Assembly: GCA_002418465.1 (NCBI GenBank)
Contig: DIEE01000059.1
Coordinates: 20,616-45,746, forward strand
Source: Pseudomonas sp. UBA5782
Lineage (GTDB): Bacteria > Pseudomonadota > Gammaproteobacteria > Pseudomonadales > Pseudomonadaceae
Direction of reading: 5' to 3'
DNA length: 25,131 nt
Position 1 is the stretch's first letter. Each line of letters starts with the position of its first letter. Shown here piece after piece: positions 1 through 6,108 of this stretch. The position numbers and the translations under genes were made by a program. The notes beneath the pieces were generated by a model. That model was not told the DNA's origin. It saw only the letters and a program-made list of their open reading frames with translations, and did no database searches.

Positions 1-703
1 CCTTGTTTTCCGGCGGGAGCTTGGGGTCGCCCGGCACGGTATAGAAGCGCCACGCCTGCTTGCCCGTTTCGGCATCGTAGGCGGTGACGTAACCGCGCAC
101 GCCAAACTCGGCGCCGCCGTTGCCGATCAGCACCTTGCCCTTGACGATGCGCGGCGCACCGGTGATGGAGTAGCTCTTGCTGCGGTCCTGCACGGTATCG
201 ACGACCCAGACTTCCTTGCCGTTACGGGCGTCCAGCGCGATCAGGCGACCGTCGAAGCTGCCGACGTAGACTTTGCCCTTCCACACCGCCACGCCACGGT
301 TGACCGGCCCGCAGCATCCCTGACTGAGGTTTTCCGGCGGCACCTTGGGGTCGTATTTCCAGAGCAGTTCGCCGGTGGCGGCGTTCATCGCGTAGACGAT
401 GCTGAAGGCACCGGTGGTGTACATCACGCCGTCGACGACCAGGGGGGTAGCCTCGGTGCCGCTGTCGATATCCAGCGGTGTGGTCCAGGCCAGGCCGAGT
501 TGACCGACGTTGCCGTCGTTGACCTTGTCCAGCGGGCTGTAACGCTGCTCATCGTAGGTACGCCCGTGGGACATCCAGTTGCCGGGCTCCCGGTCCGCCT
601 GTACCAGACGCTTGGCATCCACTGCTGCGGGGCCGGATGCGGCCACCACGATTCCAGCGCACAGCAATACAGGTAGCCCAAACACCCAAGGCACTAATTT
701 CAT
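1..703 (-). CDS. PQQ-dependent (quinohemoprotein type) alcohol dehydrogenase, N-terminal part, cut by window edge
   Basis: The frame is open from the start at 703 to the left edge, giving 234 residues of a protein that should be about 600-700 long. A Sec-type signal peptide covers roughly residues 1-28, so the enzyme is periplasmic. Beta-propeller tryptophan-docking repeats follow. Family marks are the SGTEAT motif (Glu84, near PQQ), the vicinal pair Cys130-Cys131 in GCCGPVNRG, and GNGGAEFGVRG with the calcium-binding Glu199. The family oxidises primary alcohols to aldehydes and passes electrons to cytochrome c. The pattern resembles type II quinohemoprotein ADHs, but the C-terminal heme domain and the residues separating calcium from lanthanide enzymes lie outside the window. 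ATG 703 was chosen over ATG 709 because GGAG sits 7 nt before 703 but only 1 nt before 709. Substrate is unknown; tyrosol or another aryl ethanol is inferred from the neighbours. Confidence 0.9.
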   Translation of the reverse strand, partial: MKLVPWVFGLPVLLCAGIVVAASGPAAVDAKRLVQADREPGNWMSHGRTYDEQRYSPLDKVNDGNVGQLGLAWTTPLDIDSGTEATPLVVDGVMYTTGAFSIVYAMNAATGELLWKYDPKVPPENLSQGCCGPVNRGVAVWKGKVYVGSFDGRLIALDARNGKEVWVVDTVQDRSKSYSITGAPRIVKGKVLIGNGGAEFGVRGYVTAYDAETGKQAWRFYTVPGDPKLPPENK

Positions 704-781
704 GTTCATGCTCCGACATTGTTTTTATTGGTATTGCACCGGAACGCAGGCTTGCCCAAGGACGAAGCACTTCAAAGCCGG

Positions 782-798
782 CTCGTTAACATATTAAA
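782..798. promoter_or_regulatory. Candidate operator (TTAACATATTAA) upstream of the PQQ dehydrogenase
   Basis: The 12-mer TTAACATATTAA lies at 786-797, about 80 bp before the dehydrogenase start. The wider stretch ctcgttaacatattaaa (782-798) matches the first operator of the hpaG1 promoter (6011-6027) at 16 of 17 positions. It is inferred to be a site for the same repressor. No strong -35/-10 pair is visible on the minus strand here, so the promoter may need an activator. Confidence 0.6.
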
Positions 799-864
799 GA
801 AGCCATCGAGCCTTAATACTTGACTGGCGCTGCCATTCTCTCTTGGCTATTCCTGCCAGTCGTT

Positions 865-1806
865 CTACGCGGCGCAGCCCTTCAACCGGTACTCGCGGGG
901 TGACAGGCCGAACTGGCGCCGGAAGGCCCGGCTGAAGTGCGCGGCGTCGACGAAACCCCACTTGAAGGCGACCTGGGTGATCGACTCGACCCCGCTGGCG
1001 AGCAGATCCTCGGCCGAGCGCTGCAGGCGGCGGCGCAGCACCACCCGGCACACGCTCTCGCCCTCCATCTCGAACAACCGATACAGGCGCCGTACGGAAA
1101 CGCCCAGCCGATCGGCGAGCGTGTAGGGATCGAAGCTGCAGTCCTGCAACGAGTTCTCGATCAGCCGCAGCGCCAGGGAAAACAGCATCTGCGGTTCGCC
1201 CAGCACCTCCTTGCGCGGCGCCGGCTGCTCGCCCGTGGTGAGGGCCGGTGCCATCAGGGCGATCAGGGCTTCCTGCAAAGCCCTGCCGTCACCCGCCATC
1301 GACTGGAACTGGAAGTCGTTGTTGTGGATCGGCTGCACCAGCGAACTCAGCATGCGGCTGGCGTTGCTGCTGGCCGAGAGCTTGCCGCACAGCGCACGCG
1401 CGCCCATGCGACGGCGCACGTCATCGCGGGACAGATGGAAGGAAATGTTCTCGATCAGGCCCAGCGGCTCGATCTCGAAAGGCGTGGCGGAATCGATGAG
1501 GGCAACGTCCCCCGGAGCCAGCTCGAAACTGCGGTCGCCCTGGCGGACGATCTGCTTCCCGACCCGCTGGAAGACCAGGAAACAGTGACGGTCGTCATCC
1601 ACCTCGGGGCAACGCAGGTGGCGACTCAACAGACCGACATTGGTGCGGATACGGGCGATCTCCAGCCCGTCCAGTTCCTGCCGGCCGACGTCGCCGATGA
1701 ACAGGCTGTGTTGCCTCGAAGGCAGCACCTCGAAATCGCCACATACCGCTCGCAGCTGGGAGCGCCAGTCTTCAAATGCACGCGTCGCTTCTGTATTAGC
1801 AAGCAT
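865..1806 (-). CDS. AraC-family transcriptional regulator, FeaR-like
   Basis: A 313-residue AraC-family regulator. The N-terminal half (about residues 1-190) resembles the AraC-like ligand-binding domain of FeaR; the opening FEDWRSQLRAVCGDF parallels the start of E. coli FeaR. The C-terminal part (about 205-310) is the double helix-turn-helix domain, ending in the hallmark FGLSPREYR. In E. coli, FeaR activates tyramine oxidase and phenylacetaldehyde dehydrogenase genes in response to aromatic amine metabolites. Start ATG 1806 has GGAGG just upstream. The gene lies between the hydroxylase genes and the PQQ dehydrogenase, all on the minus strand, 161 bp before the dehydrogenase start. A role in activating the dehydrogenase and/or the FeaB-like gene is inferred. 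The family call is firm; the FeaR-type specificity rests on recalled similarity. Confidence 0.85.
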   Translation of the reverse strand: MLANTEATRAFEDWRSQLRAVCGDFEVLPSRQHSLFIGDVGRQELDGLEIARIRTNVGLLSRHLRCPEVDDDRHCFLVFQRVGKQIVRQGDRSFELAPGDVALIDSATPFEIEPLGLIENISFHLSRDDVRRRMGARALCGKLSASSNASRMLSSLVQPIHNNDFQFQSMAGDGRALQEALIALMAPALTTGEQPAPRKEVLGEPQMLFSLALRLIENSLQDCSFDPYTLADRLGVSVRRLYRLFEMEGESVCRVVLRRRLQRSAEDLLASGVESITQVAFKWGFVDAAHFSRAFRRQFGLSPREYRLKGCAA

Positions 1807-1837
1807 GAGAGCCTCCAGGGCCTTTTATTGTTGGCGA

Positions 1838-1855
1838 GATAATTAACATATTATC
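1838..1855. promoter_or_regulatory. Candidate operator upstream of the FeaR-like gene
   Basis: TTAACATATTAT (1843-1854) differs from the PQQ-dehydrogenase site by one base and from the hpaG1 operators by two. It is embedded in a perfect inverted repeat GATAAT-N6-ATTATC (1838-1855), about 35 bp before the regulator start, where a -10 region would be expected. Either the shared repressor or autoregulation by the AraC protein could act here. Confidence 0.5.
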
Positions 1856-1899
1856 GAACTGCCGACAATTATCCCCGTGGCGCTCCAGCCGTCATGCCA

Positions 1900-1928
1900 G
1901 CGAGCCTCGCTCGCGGCGCGCAGCGCGC
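1900..1928 (-). terminator. Back-to-back GC hairpins after the hydroxylase reductase gene
   Basis: On the minus strand, just past the stop codon of the reductase gene, two GC-rich hairpins follow each other: GCGCGC-T-GCGCGC (1928-1916) and GCGAGC-GAG-GCTCGC (1914-1900). There is no T-run, so this is not a classical intrinsic terminator. It may end or attenuate transcription before the FeaR-like gene, or simply stabilise the mRNA end. Confidence 0.3.
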
Positions 1929-1929
1929 A

Positions 1930-2865
1930 TCAGAGTGGCTGGCCGAGCGCCTGCAGGATCTCCTTGAAAGCCTCTACCTGGCGCGGCTCGAAGCGCGCGA
2001 ACACCCGCTCTTGCTGCTCGTCGGCAATGCGCCACAGCGCCTCGCCCTGCTCCACCCCGGCCGCTGTCAGGGCGTAATGCAGGCCATCGCTGCAGAGCAG
2101 CCCCTTGCGCTGCAGCGCGTCGAGGGACAGTTCGATCTCGCGCGCGGGCATGGCCACCAGTTGCAGCAGCGCGCCCATGTCCAGGCTGAGATCCTTCTCC
2201 AGCACCATCAGCATCCGTGCCTCGCTGGTACGCAGGCCGGTGGATAGCTGACGAGGCTGGTAGTCGGCCTGGTAGCTGCGCACGGCCTGGGTCATCAGGT
2301 AATAGAGGTTGTGATTGAGACGCCCCTGAAAGGCCGCCTGGCTGGCCGGCGCATCCTTCGCCACCAGCCGCGGGTGCGGCAGCACCGAGGAATAGGCGCC
2401 CTGGTGGTAGAGCAGCGGCCCGCGGCCCAGATCGTCGAAGGCGGTGACCTTTCCGAGCAGGATCCAGTGATCGCCGCCGTCGAGCTGCTGGTACTTTTCG
2501 CAGTGAAAGCGCGCGGCGCAGTCGCTGAACAGCGGCGCCCCGCCACTGCCCTCCTCGTGCTCGATTCCTGCGAACTTGTCGTCGCTAGCACGAGCGAACT
2601 GGTTGGACAGATCGATCTGGTCGGCGGCCAGGATGTTCACCGCAAAGTGACTGGCCTGCTCGAACACCGAGTGGCTGGTCGAACGCTTGTCGATGCTCCA
2701 CAGCACCAGCGGCGGGTCCAGGGATACCGAGTTGAAACTGTTGGCGGTGACACCGACCTTTCTGCCGCCGGCATTGGCGGTCATGATCGTTACGCCGGTG
2801 GCGAAGTTGCCCAGGGCACGGCGGAATGCGCGGGGATCGAAGGTGTTTTCTACGTCGTTGCTCAT
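1930..2865 (-). CDS. hpaC: 4-hydroxyphenylacetate 3-hydroxylase, flavin reductase component (C1 type) with MarR-like C-terminal domain
   Basis: A 311-residue protein with two parts. Residues about 10-165 are a flavin reductase-like FMN-binding domain (RALGNFATGVTIMTA, then GVTANSFNSVSLDPP). Residues about 180-311 resemble a MarR fold. This architecture and length match the C1 reductase of Acinetobacter baumannii 4-HPA hydroxylase (about 315 residues), in which the MarR-like domain lets 4-HPA stimulate NADH oxidation and FMNH2 release. It is much longer than E. coli HpaC (about 170). It supplies reduced flavin to the oxygenase encoded immediately upstream (92 bp gap). ATG 2865 has a strong GGAAGGAG site; the open frame extends further upstream but with no comparable signal. 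The symbol is by function; C1-hpah is an equally valid name. Confidence 0.93.
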   Translation of the reverse strand: MSNDVENTFDPRAFRRALGNFATGVTIMTANAGGRKVGVTANSFNSVSLDPPLVLWSIDKRSTSHSVFEQASHFAVNILAADQIDLSNQFARASDDKFAGIEHEEGSGGAPLFSDCAARFHCEKYQQLDGGDHWILLGKVTAFDDLGRGPLLYHQGAYSSVLPHPRLVAKDAPASQAAFQGRLNHNLYYLMTQAVRSYQADYQPRQLSTGLRTSEARMLMVLEKDLSLDMGALLQLVAMPAREIELSLDALQRKGLLCSDGLHYALTAAGVEQGEALWRIADEQQERVFARFEPRQVEAFKEILQALGQPL

Positions 2866-2957
2866 GACAAACTCCTTCCGGCCAGGCACCTGCCCGGCCA
2901 GAAAAACGGTCGCGAAAATCCGGGCGCGGATGCCCGGCCTGCTGGGATCGGGGGACG

Positions 2958-4127
2958 TCAGACCATGCTCGGGTCGGGGTCCAGCCCCATCAGTTCGCGC
3001 CCCAGTATCTGCGCGCAGACGTCGTAGTCGGTGTAGGCATGGGCGCCGGTCATGTGCGAGTCGCGGAACAGGCGCTGCATCTCGCTGCTCTCGAACCAGC
3101 TGGTGCCGCCCGCGGCCTCGAACAGACGGTCCACCGCCTGGATGCACATCTTCACCGCGTATGCCTGGTTGGTACGCCAGAAGGCCAGGGTCTCGCGACT
3201 CGGATACTGATGGCGCTCGCTGTGTTCGGCGTGCTCATCCCAGGTCTTCTCGAGGAAGGCGCGCGCGGCGGCGACCTGGTGGGTGGACTCGGCCAGCCGC
3301 ATCAACGCCGGCGTCGCGGTGCCGACATTGGCGCCGGTGTAGGCCCGCACGCGGTTCCTGGTCTTTTCCGCGTAGGCCGCCAGCATGCGCTCGGCCACGC
3401 CCAGGCCAACCGCGGAAAAGCCGCTGGCGAAGTACGGGCGGTAGGGCGAGTAGAAGATCTTGCTCTGCGGGTACAGACCGAACCCGGCGGACTTGCCTTC
3501 CATCATGTCCTTGGCTTTCTGGATGCGGTGCTCCGGTACGAAGGCGTCCCTGATCACCAGGGTCTTCGTGCCGCTGCCCTTCATGCCGGCGGCGAACCAG
3601 TCGTCGCGGATTTCGTAGTCGCTGCGTGGCAGCACCGCGAAGCAGTACGCCGGAACGCCCTCCTCATCATTGCGCCGGCAACCGACGATCGCCCACTCGG
3701 CGTGGTCGCTGCCGCTACTCCAGCCCATCTCGCCATTGAAGATCACGCCGCCCTCGGTCTCGGTCACCTTGCCGAAGGGGGCGATGCTGCTGCTCGCGGT
3801 GGCATCCGGATTGTCGCCCCAGATTTCGTCCTGCAACTGTCTGGAGAACATCGCCAACTGATGACTGTGGGTACACAGCAGGCTGAATGCCCAGGCCGTG
3901 CTGGCACAGGCGCCCGCCAGGGCCGCCACGCAGTCGGCGAACTCGGGCAGGGAGATTTCTATCCCGCCGTAGGCCTGGGGCTGGAGCGCGCGGTGCATGC
4001 GGATGCTTTTCAGCAGCGCGATGTTCTGTTCCGGGACCTGCCGCTGCTGCTCCGCCAGGGCGGCGTTCGCGGCGATGGTCGGTAGGATTGCTTTGAGTTC
4101 CGCAAGGAGGGGATTGGGCTTTTTCAT
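2958..4127 (-). CDS. hpaB: 4-hydroxyphenylacetate 3-hydroxylase, oxygenase component (C2 type)
   Basis: A 389-residue flavin-dependent monooxygenase of the acyl-CoA dehydrogenase fold (group D). It hydroxylates 4-HPA at C3 to give 3,4-dihydroxyphenylacetate, using reduced flavin from the adjacent reductase. Visible marks are the early ACASTAWAFSLLCTHSHQ segment (residues 73-90), the flavin-region motif MGWSSGSDHAEWAIVG (134-149) and a C-terminal helical part with RLFRDSHMTGAH. It resembles A. baumannii C2 and HsaA-type oxygenases rather than the roughly 520-residue E. coli HpaB. ATG 4127 is preceded by AGGCGAG; an upstream in-frame extension of 11 codons lacks a better signal. Transcription probably comes from the 278-bp gap upstream, under HpaA and possibly HpaR. 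Confidence 0.93.
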   Translation of the reverse strand: MKKPNPLLAELKAILPTIAANAALAEQQRQVPEQNIALLKSIRMHRALQPQAYGGIEISLPEFADCVAALAGACASTAWAFSLLCTHSHQLAMFSRQLQDEIWGDNPDATASSSIAPFGKVTETEGGVIFNGEMGWSSGSDHAEWAIVGCRRNDEEGVPAYCFAVLPRSDYEIRDDWFAAGMKGSGTKTLVIRDAFVPEHRIQKAKDMMEGKSAGFGLYPQSKIFYSPYRPYFASGFSAVGLGVAERMLAAYAEKTRNRVRAYTGANVGTATPALMRLAESTHQVAAARAFLEKTWDEHAEHSERHQYPSRETLAFWRTNQAYAVKMCIQAVDRLFEAAGGTSWFESSEMQRLFRDSHMTGAHAYTDYDVCAQILGRELMGLDPDPSMV

Positions 4128-4405
4128 GAAAGACTCGCCTATTGTTCTTGTGTCTGCCAACCCGTTTGGCAGCAGATAGCGGGCTCATTATGGCGAGCAG
4201 GGGGTGCGGCAAAAATGCACATTAAGCACCACCGATTGTACTTTCCATGTGATTTCCAGGCTTTGCTGCCGACTGGCATGAGCGCCGAAACAAGCGAACG
4301 TTAATATCTGAACGAGCAGCAGCAATCCGCTCCTGCACAGCGGCGTGGATGCCTCGCGGAATTCGTATTGTGCCTCTGGAAAACCGACGCGCAGTCGCCC
4401 GCTAC
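4128..4405 (-). promoter_or_regulatory. hpaB promoter region
   Basis: This 278-bp gap lies between hpaA (ending at 4406) and hpaB. It holds a possible -10 CATAAT (4192-4187) with no good -35, as expected for an AraC-activated promoter. It also holds the hairpin at 4154-4172 and a weak operator-like 12-mer TTAATATCTGAA (4301-4312), whose complement TTCAGATATTAA differs from the 786-797 site by two bases. No open reading frame with a credible start was seen here. Confidence 0.5.
4154..4172. promoter_or_regulatory. Perfect inverted repeat in the hpaB leader
   Basis: CTGCCAA-CCCGT-TTGGCAG is a perfect 7-bp stem with a 5-nt loop, ending 27 nt before the hpaB start. It lies between a plausible minus-strand -10 (CATAAT, 4192-4187) and the start codon, so it would be in the 5' untranslated mRNA or overlap an activator or repressor site near +1. 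Confidence 0.45.
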
Positions 4406-5308
4406 TCAGCGCTCGCTGGCCATGCGCAAGCGGTATTCGCCGGGTGTCATCCGGGCATGGCGGGCGAAGAAACGGCTGAAATAGGCCGGGTCCTTGAAGC
4501 CCAGCTGGTAGCAGATTTCATTCACCGAACCACCGCTGAACACCAGCAGACGCTTGGCCTCCTGCATCAGTCGCTCGAATACCAGACGCTTGGACGGCAT
4601 GCCGGCCACGCGCCGGCAGATGTCGTTCAGGCGCGCCTCGGTCACCCCCAGGACGGCAGCGTACTGGTTCAGCGCCCAGTGCTCCAGGTAGTGCGCTTCC
4701 ACGCGCATGTTGAAACGCTGAAAAACCTGCAGGTCCTCACGCCGTGACGGCTGGGCGGAAACCGAGCGTGCCGACAGGCGCAGCAGCGTGATCAGAATCA
4801 GCTGGGTCATGGCGCCAAGGCTGAGCAGGCGTCCCGGCGCATCGCCGCCGAACTCGCTGCGCAACGCGGCGAACAACTGATCTAGGCGAACCGCCTCGTC
4901 GGCGTACTGCTCGCCCAGCTCGCCGATGGCCACGCACAGCGGAGCGATCTGCGGGCCCTGGGCCAGGCCGAACTGCTCGTCCAGCAGCGGCCATACCAGA
5001 TTCTGTCGCACGGTCAGCACATGCCCGTCGCTGCCGGCCTCGGTGACGAATGCGTGGGGGAAGGTCGGCGGCGTGAGGAAGAACATCGGGCCTTGCTGCA
5101 GGTAGCGCTGGTCGTCCAGGTAGAGCCGCACCGTGCCGCTCTTGACGTAGTGAATCTGGAAGAAGCGGTCATGCCGATGCACCGGCATGTTGCGCCCGAA
5201 GAAGTCCGCGAGCTTGCCCAGTTCCTCGTAGTGAACGTCGGCATCGGCATAGCGCTGGTCGTAGACCTGCCCGATGTTGATGTTGGGGATGGGCTGCGGA
5301 CTGGCCAT
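4406..5308 (-). CDS. hpaA: 4-hydroxyphenylacetate catabolism activator HpaA (AraC family)
   Basis: A 300-residue AraC/XylS regulator with an N-terminal cupin-like effector domain. The segment PVHRHDRFFQIHYVKSGTVR (about 42-61) is typical, and PPTFPHAFVTE closes the cupin. The C-terminal HTH pair (about 200-297) ends in MTPGEYRLR. In E. coli W, HpaA activates the hydroxylase genes in response to 4-HPA and related phenylacetates. The gene sits directly upstream of the hydroxylase genes and 20 bp after hpaR on the same strand, so hpaR-hpaA are probably co-transcribed. The start at 5308 has only a weak ribosome site, consistent with coupling to hpaR. Confidence 0.92.
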   Translation of the reverse strand: MASPQPIPNINIGQVYDQRYADADVHYEELGKLADFFGRNMPVHRHDRFFQIHYVKSGTVRLYLDDQRYLQQGPMFFLTPPTFPHAFVTEAGSDGHVLTVRQNLVWPLLDEQFGLAQGPQIAPLCVAIGELGEQYADEAVRLDQLFAALRSEFGGDAPGRLLSLGAMTQLILITLLRLSARSVSAQPSRREDLQVFQRFNMRVEAHYLEHWALNQYAAVLGVTEARLNDICRRVAGMPSKRLVFERLMQEAKRLLVFSGGSVNEICYQLGFKDPAYFSRFFARHARMTPGEYRLRMASER

Positions 5309-5328
5309 GGTCTACCGGCGGCCCGCGG

Positions 5329-5751
5329 TTACGGCTTGATCTGCTTGAGTTCGTTGAGCAGGCCGAGCAGTTGCTGGAGCTTGGCCTCGCCGAACTGCGC
5401 CTGAATACGCCGGTAGTTGCTCTCCATGTCCTCGCTCATGGACAGGAAGCACTGCTGCCCCTTCTCCGTGAGGTTGATGTGCATGCGGCGCTGGTCGTGG
5501 GCGGGCTTGCAGCGCGTGACCAGGCCATCGCGCTCGAGGCGCGACAGCACGCCGGTCATGCTCGGCTTGAGGATGCAGGCCAGATCGGCCAGCTGGTAGC
5601 TCTCCATCTCGCCGCCCTGATGAAGGATGCGGATCACCCGCCACTGTTGTTCGGTGAGGCCGTGCTGATTGAGGGACGGGCGGAAAAATACCATCGCCGC
5701 CTCGCGGGCCTGAAGCAAAGTCAACGTGAGAGACGCTCTGGTAGCAGCCAT
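5329..5751 (-). CDS. hpaR: MarR-family repressor of homoprotocatechuate degradation, HpaR
   Basis: A 140-residue MarR protein with a winged helix-turn-helix at about residues 40-100 (LTEQQWRVIRILHQ, then LADLACILKPSMTGVLSRLE and the wing DQRRMHINLTEKG). HpaR represses the meta-cleavage operon and is relieved by 4-HPA or homoprotocatechuate in E. coli W. ATG 5751 is preferred over an in-frame TTG at 5772. The gene is divergent from hpaG1, with 357 bp between the two starts. An operator-like 12-mer TGAACAGATTAA at 5777-5788 lies 26 bp before the start and may mediate autoregulation. Confidence 0.92.
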   Translation of the reverse strand: MAATRASLTLTLLQAREAAMVFFRPSLNQHGLTEQQWRVIRILHQGGEMESYQLADLACILKPSMTGVLSRLERDGLVTRCKPAHDQRRMHINLTEKGQQCFLSMSEDMESNYRRIQAQFGEAKLQQLLGLLNELKQIKP

Positions 5752-5776
5752 GGTGCCGTGGGTTCCCGCCAAGTTA

Positions 5777-5788
5777 TGAACAGATTAA
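5777..5788. promoter_or_regulatory. Degenerate operator-like site before hpaR
   Basis: TGAACAGATTAA differs from the 786-797 site at two positions and from the hpaG1 operators at three. It lies just upstream of the hpaR start. A second inverted repeat CTGCC-TAAATC-GGCAG is at 5796-5811. Autoregulation is inferred. Confidence 0.35.
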
Positions 5789-6004
5789 CGATAGCCTGCC
5801 TAAATCGGCAGCCTTGATCAATCGGCCCGCTTGTCGCTGGCAGGCAGGGTCAGGAATCCGTGCAGGCTCAGTCAAGCGCGCCACCGCGGCTGACTCTAAG
5901 CTGCTTTCGCCGCGGCATGGCCGCGCTGCCATTGCGATACCGGGGAAAGTACCAGACGCCACTTTGCGTCACCCCCGAGCCGCACCCGCAGGCACTGCAC
6001 GCGC

Positions 6005-6033
6005 TTGACACTCGTTAACATGTTAAATATAAC
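6005..6033 (+). promoter_or_regulatory. Sigma70-type promoter of the hpaG1 operon
   Basis: A perfect -35 TTGACA (6005-6010) and a near-consensus -10 TATAAC (6028-6033) are separated by exactly 17 bp. The predicted +1 is near 6040, about 70 nt before the hpaG1 start. Such a strong core promoter fits an operon kept off by a repressor rather than one needing an activator. Confidence 0.85.
6015..6026. promoter_or_regulatory. Operator 1, palindrome TTAACATGTTAA in the promoter spacer
   Basis: A perfect 12-bp palindrome lying entirely within the spacer between the -35 and -10 hexamers. A bound protein would block RNA polymerase. HpaR, encoded divergently, is the obvious candidate. Confidence 0.75.
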
Positions 6034-6034
6034 G

Positions 6035-6046
6035 TTAACATGTTAA
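6035..6046. promoter_or_regulatory. Operator 2, palindrome TTAACATGTTAA over the transcription start
   Basis: An identical copy of operator 1, exactly 20 bp downstream. The palindrome extends to 14 bp as GTTAACATGTTAAC (6034-6047). It starts two bases after the -10 and covers the predicted +1. The two-turn spacing suggests two dimers on the same DNA face. Confidence 0.75.
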
Positions 6047-6108
6047 CCAAAATGACCTCGACGAATCTCGCATGCGTCGCGGTCGCTGATCTGAATGGGA
6101 GAACAACA

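Larger units (their letters stand above)
5752..6108. promoter_or_regulatory. Divergent hpaR / hpaG1 control region
   Basis: A 357-bp non-coding region between divergent start codons. The hpaG1 side carries the promoter and tandem operators at 6005-6046. The hpaR side carries the weak sites at 5777-5811. The middle holds a GC hairpin CGCGGC-ATG-GCCGCG (5911-5925) and nothing else recognisable. No credible small gene was found. Confidence 0.7.

Noticed and set aside
2866..3147. N-terminal extension of the hydroxylase reductase gene
   Set aside because: The frame is open further upstream, but it overlaps the oxygenase gene and the extra residues are not flavin-reductase-like. A strong ribosome site fixes the start at 2865.
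5911..5925. GC hairpin in the hpaR-hpaG1 gap as a small RNA or terminator
   Set aside because: A 6-bp stem with a 3-nt loop and no T-run, with no promoter that would place it at a transcript end. It is listed only as part of the control region.
6040..6108. Earlier ATG at 6040 as the start of hpaG1
   Set aside because: It lies inside the second operator at the predicted transcription start and has no ribosome site. ATG 6109 has GGGAGA at good spacing and starts like homologues.
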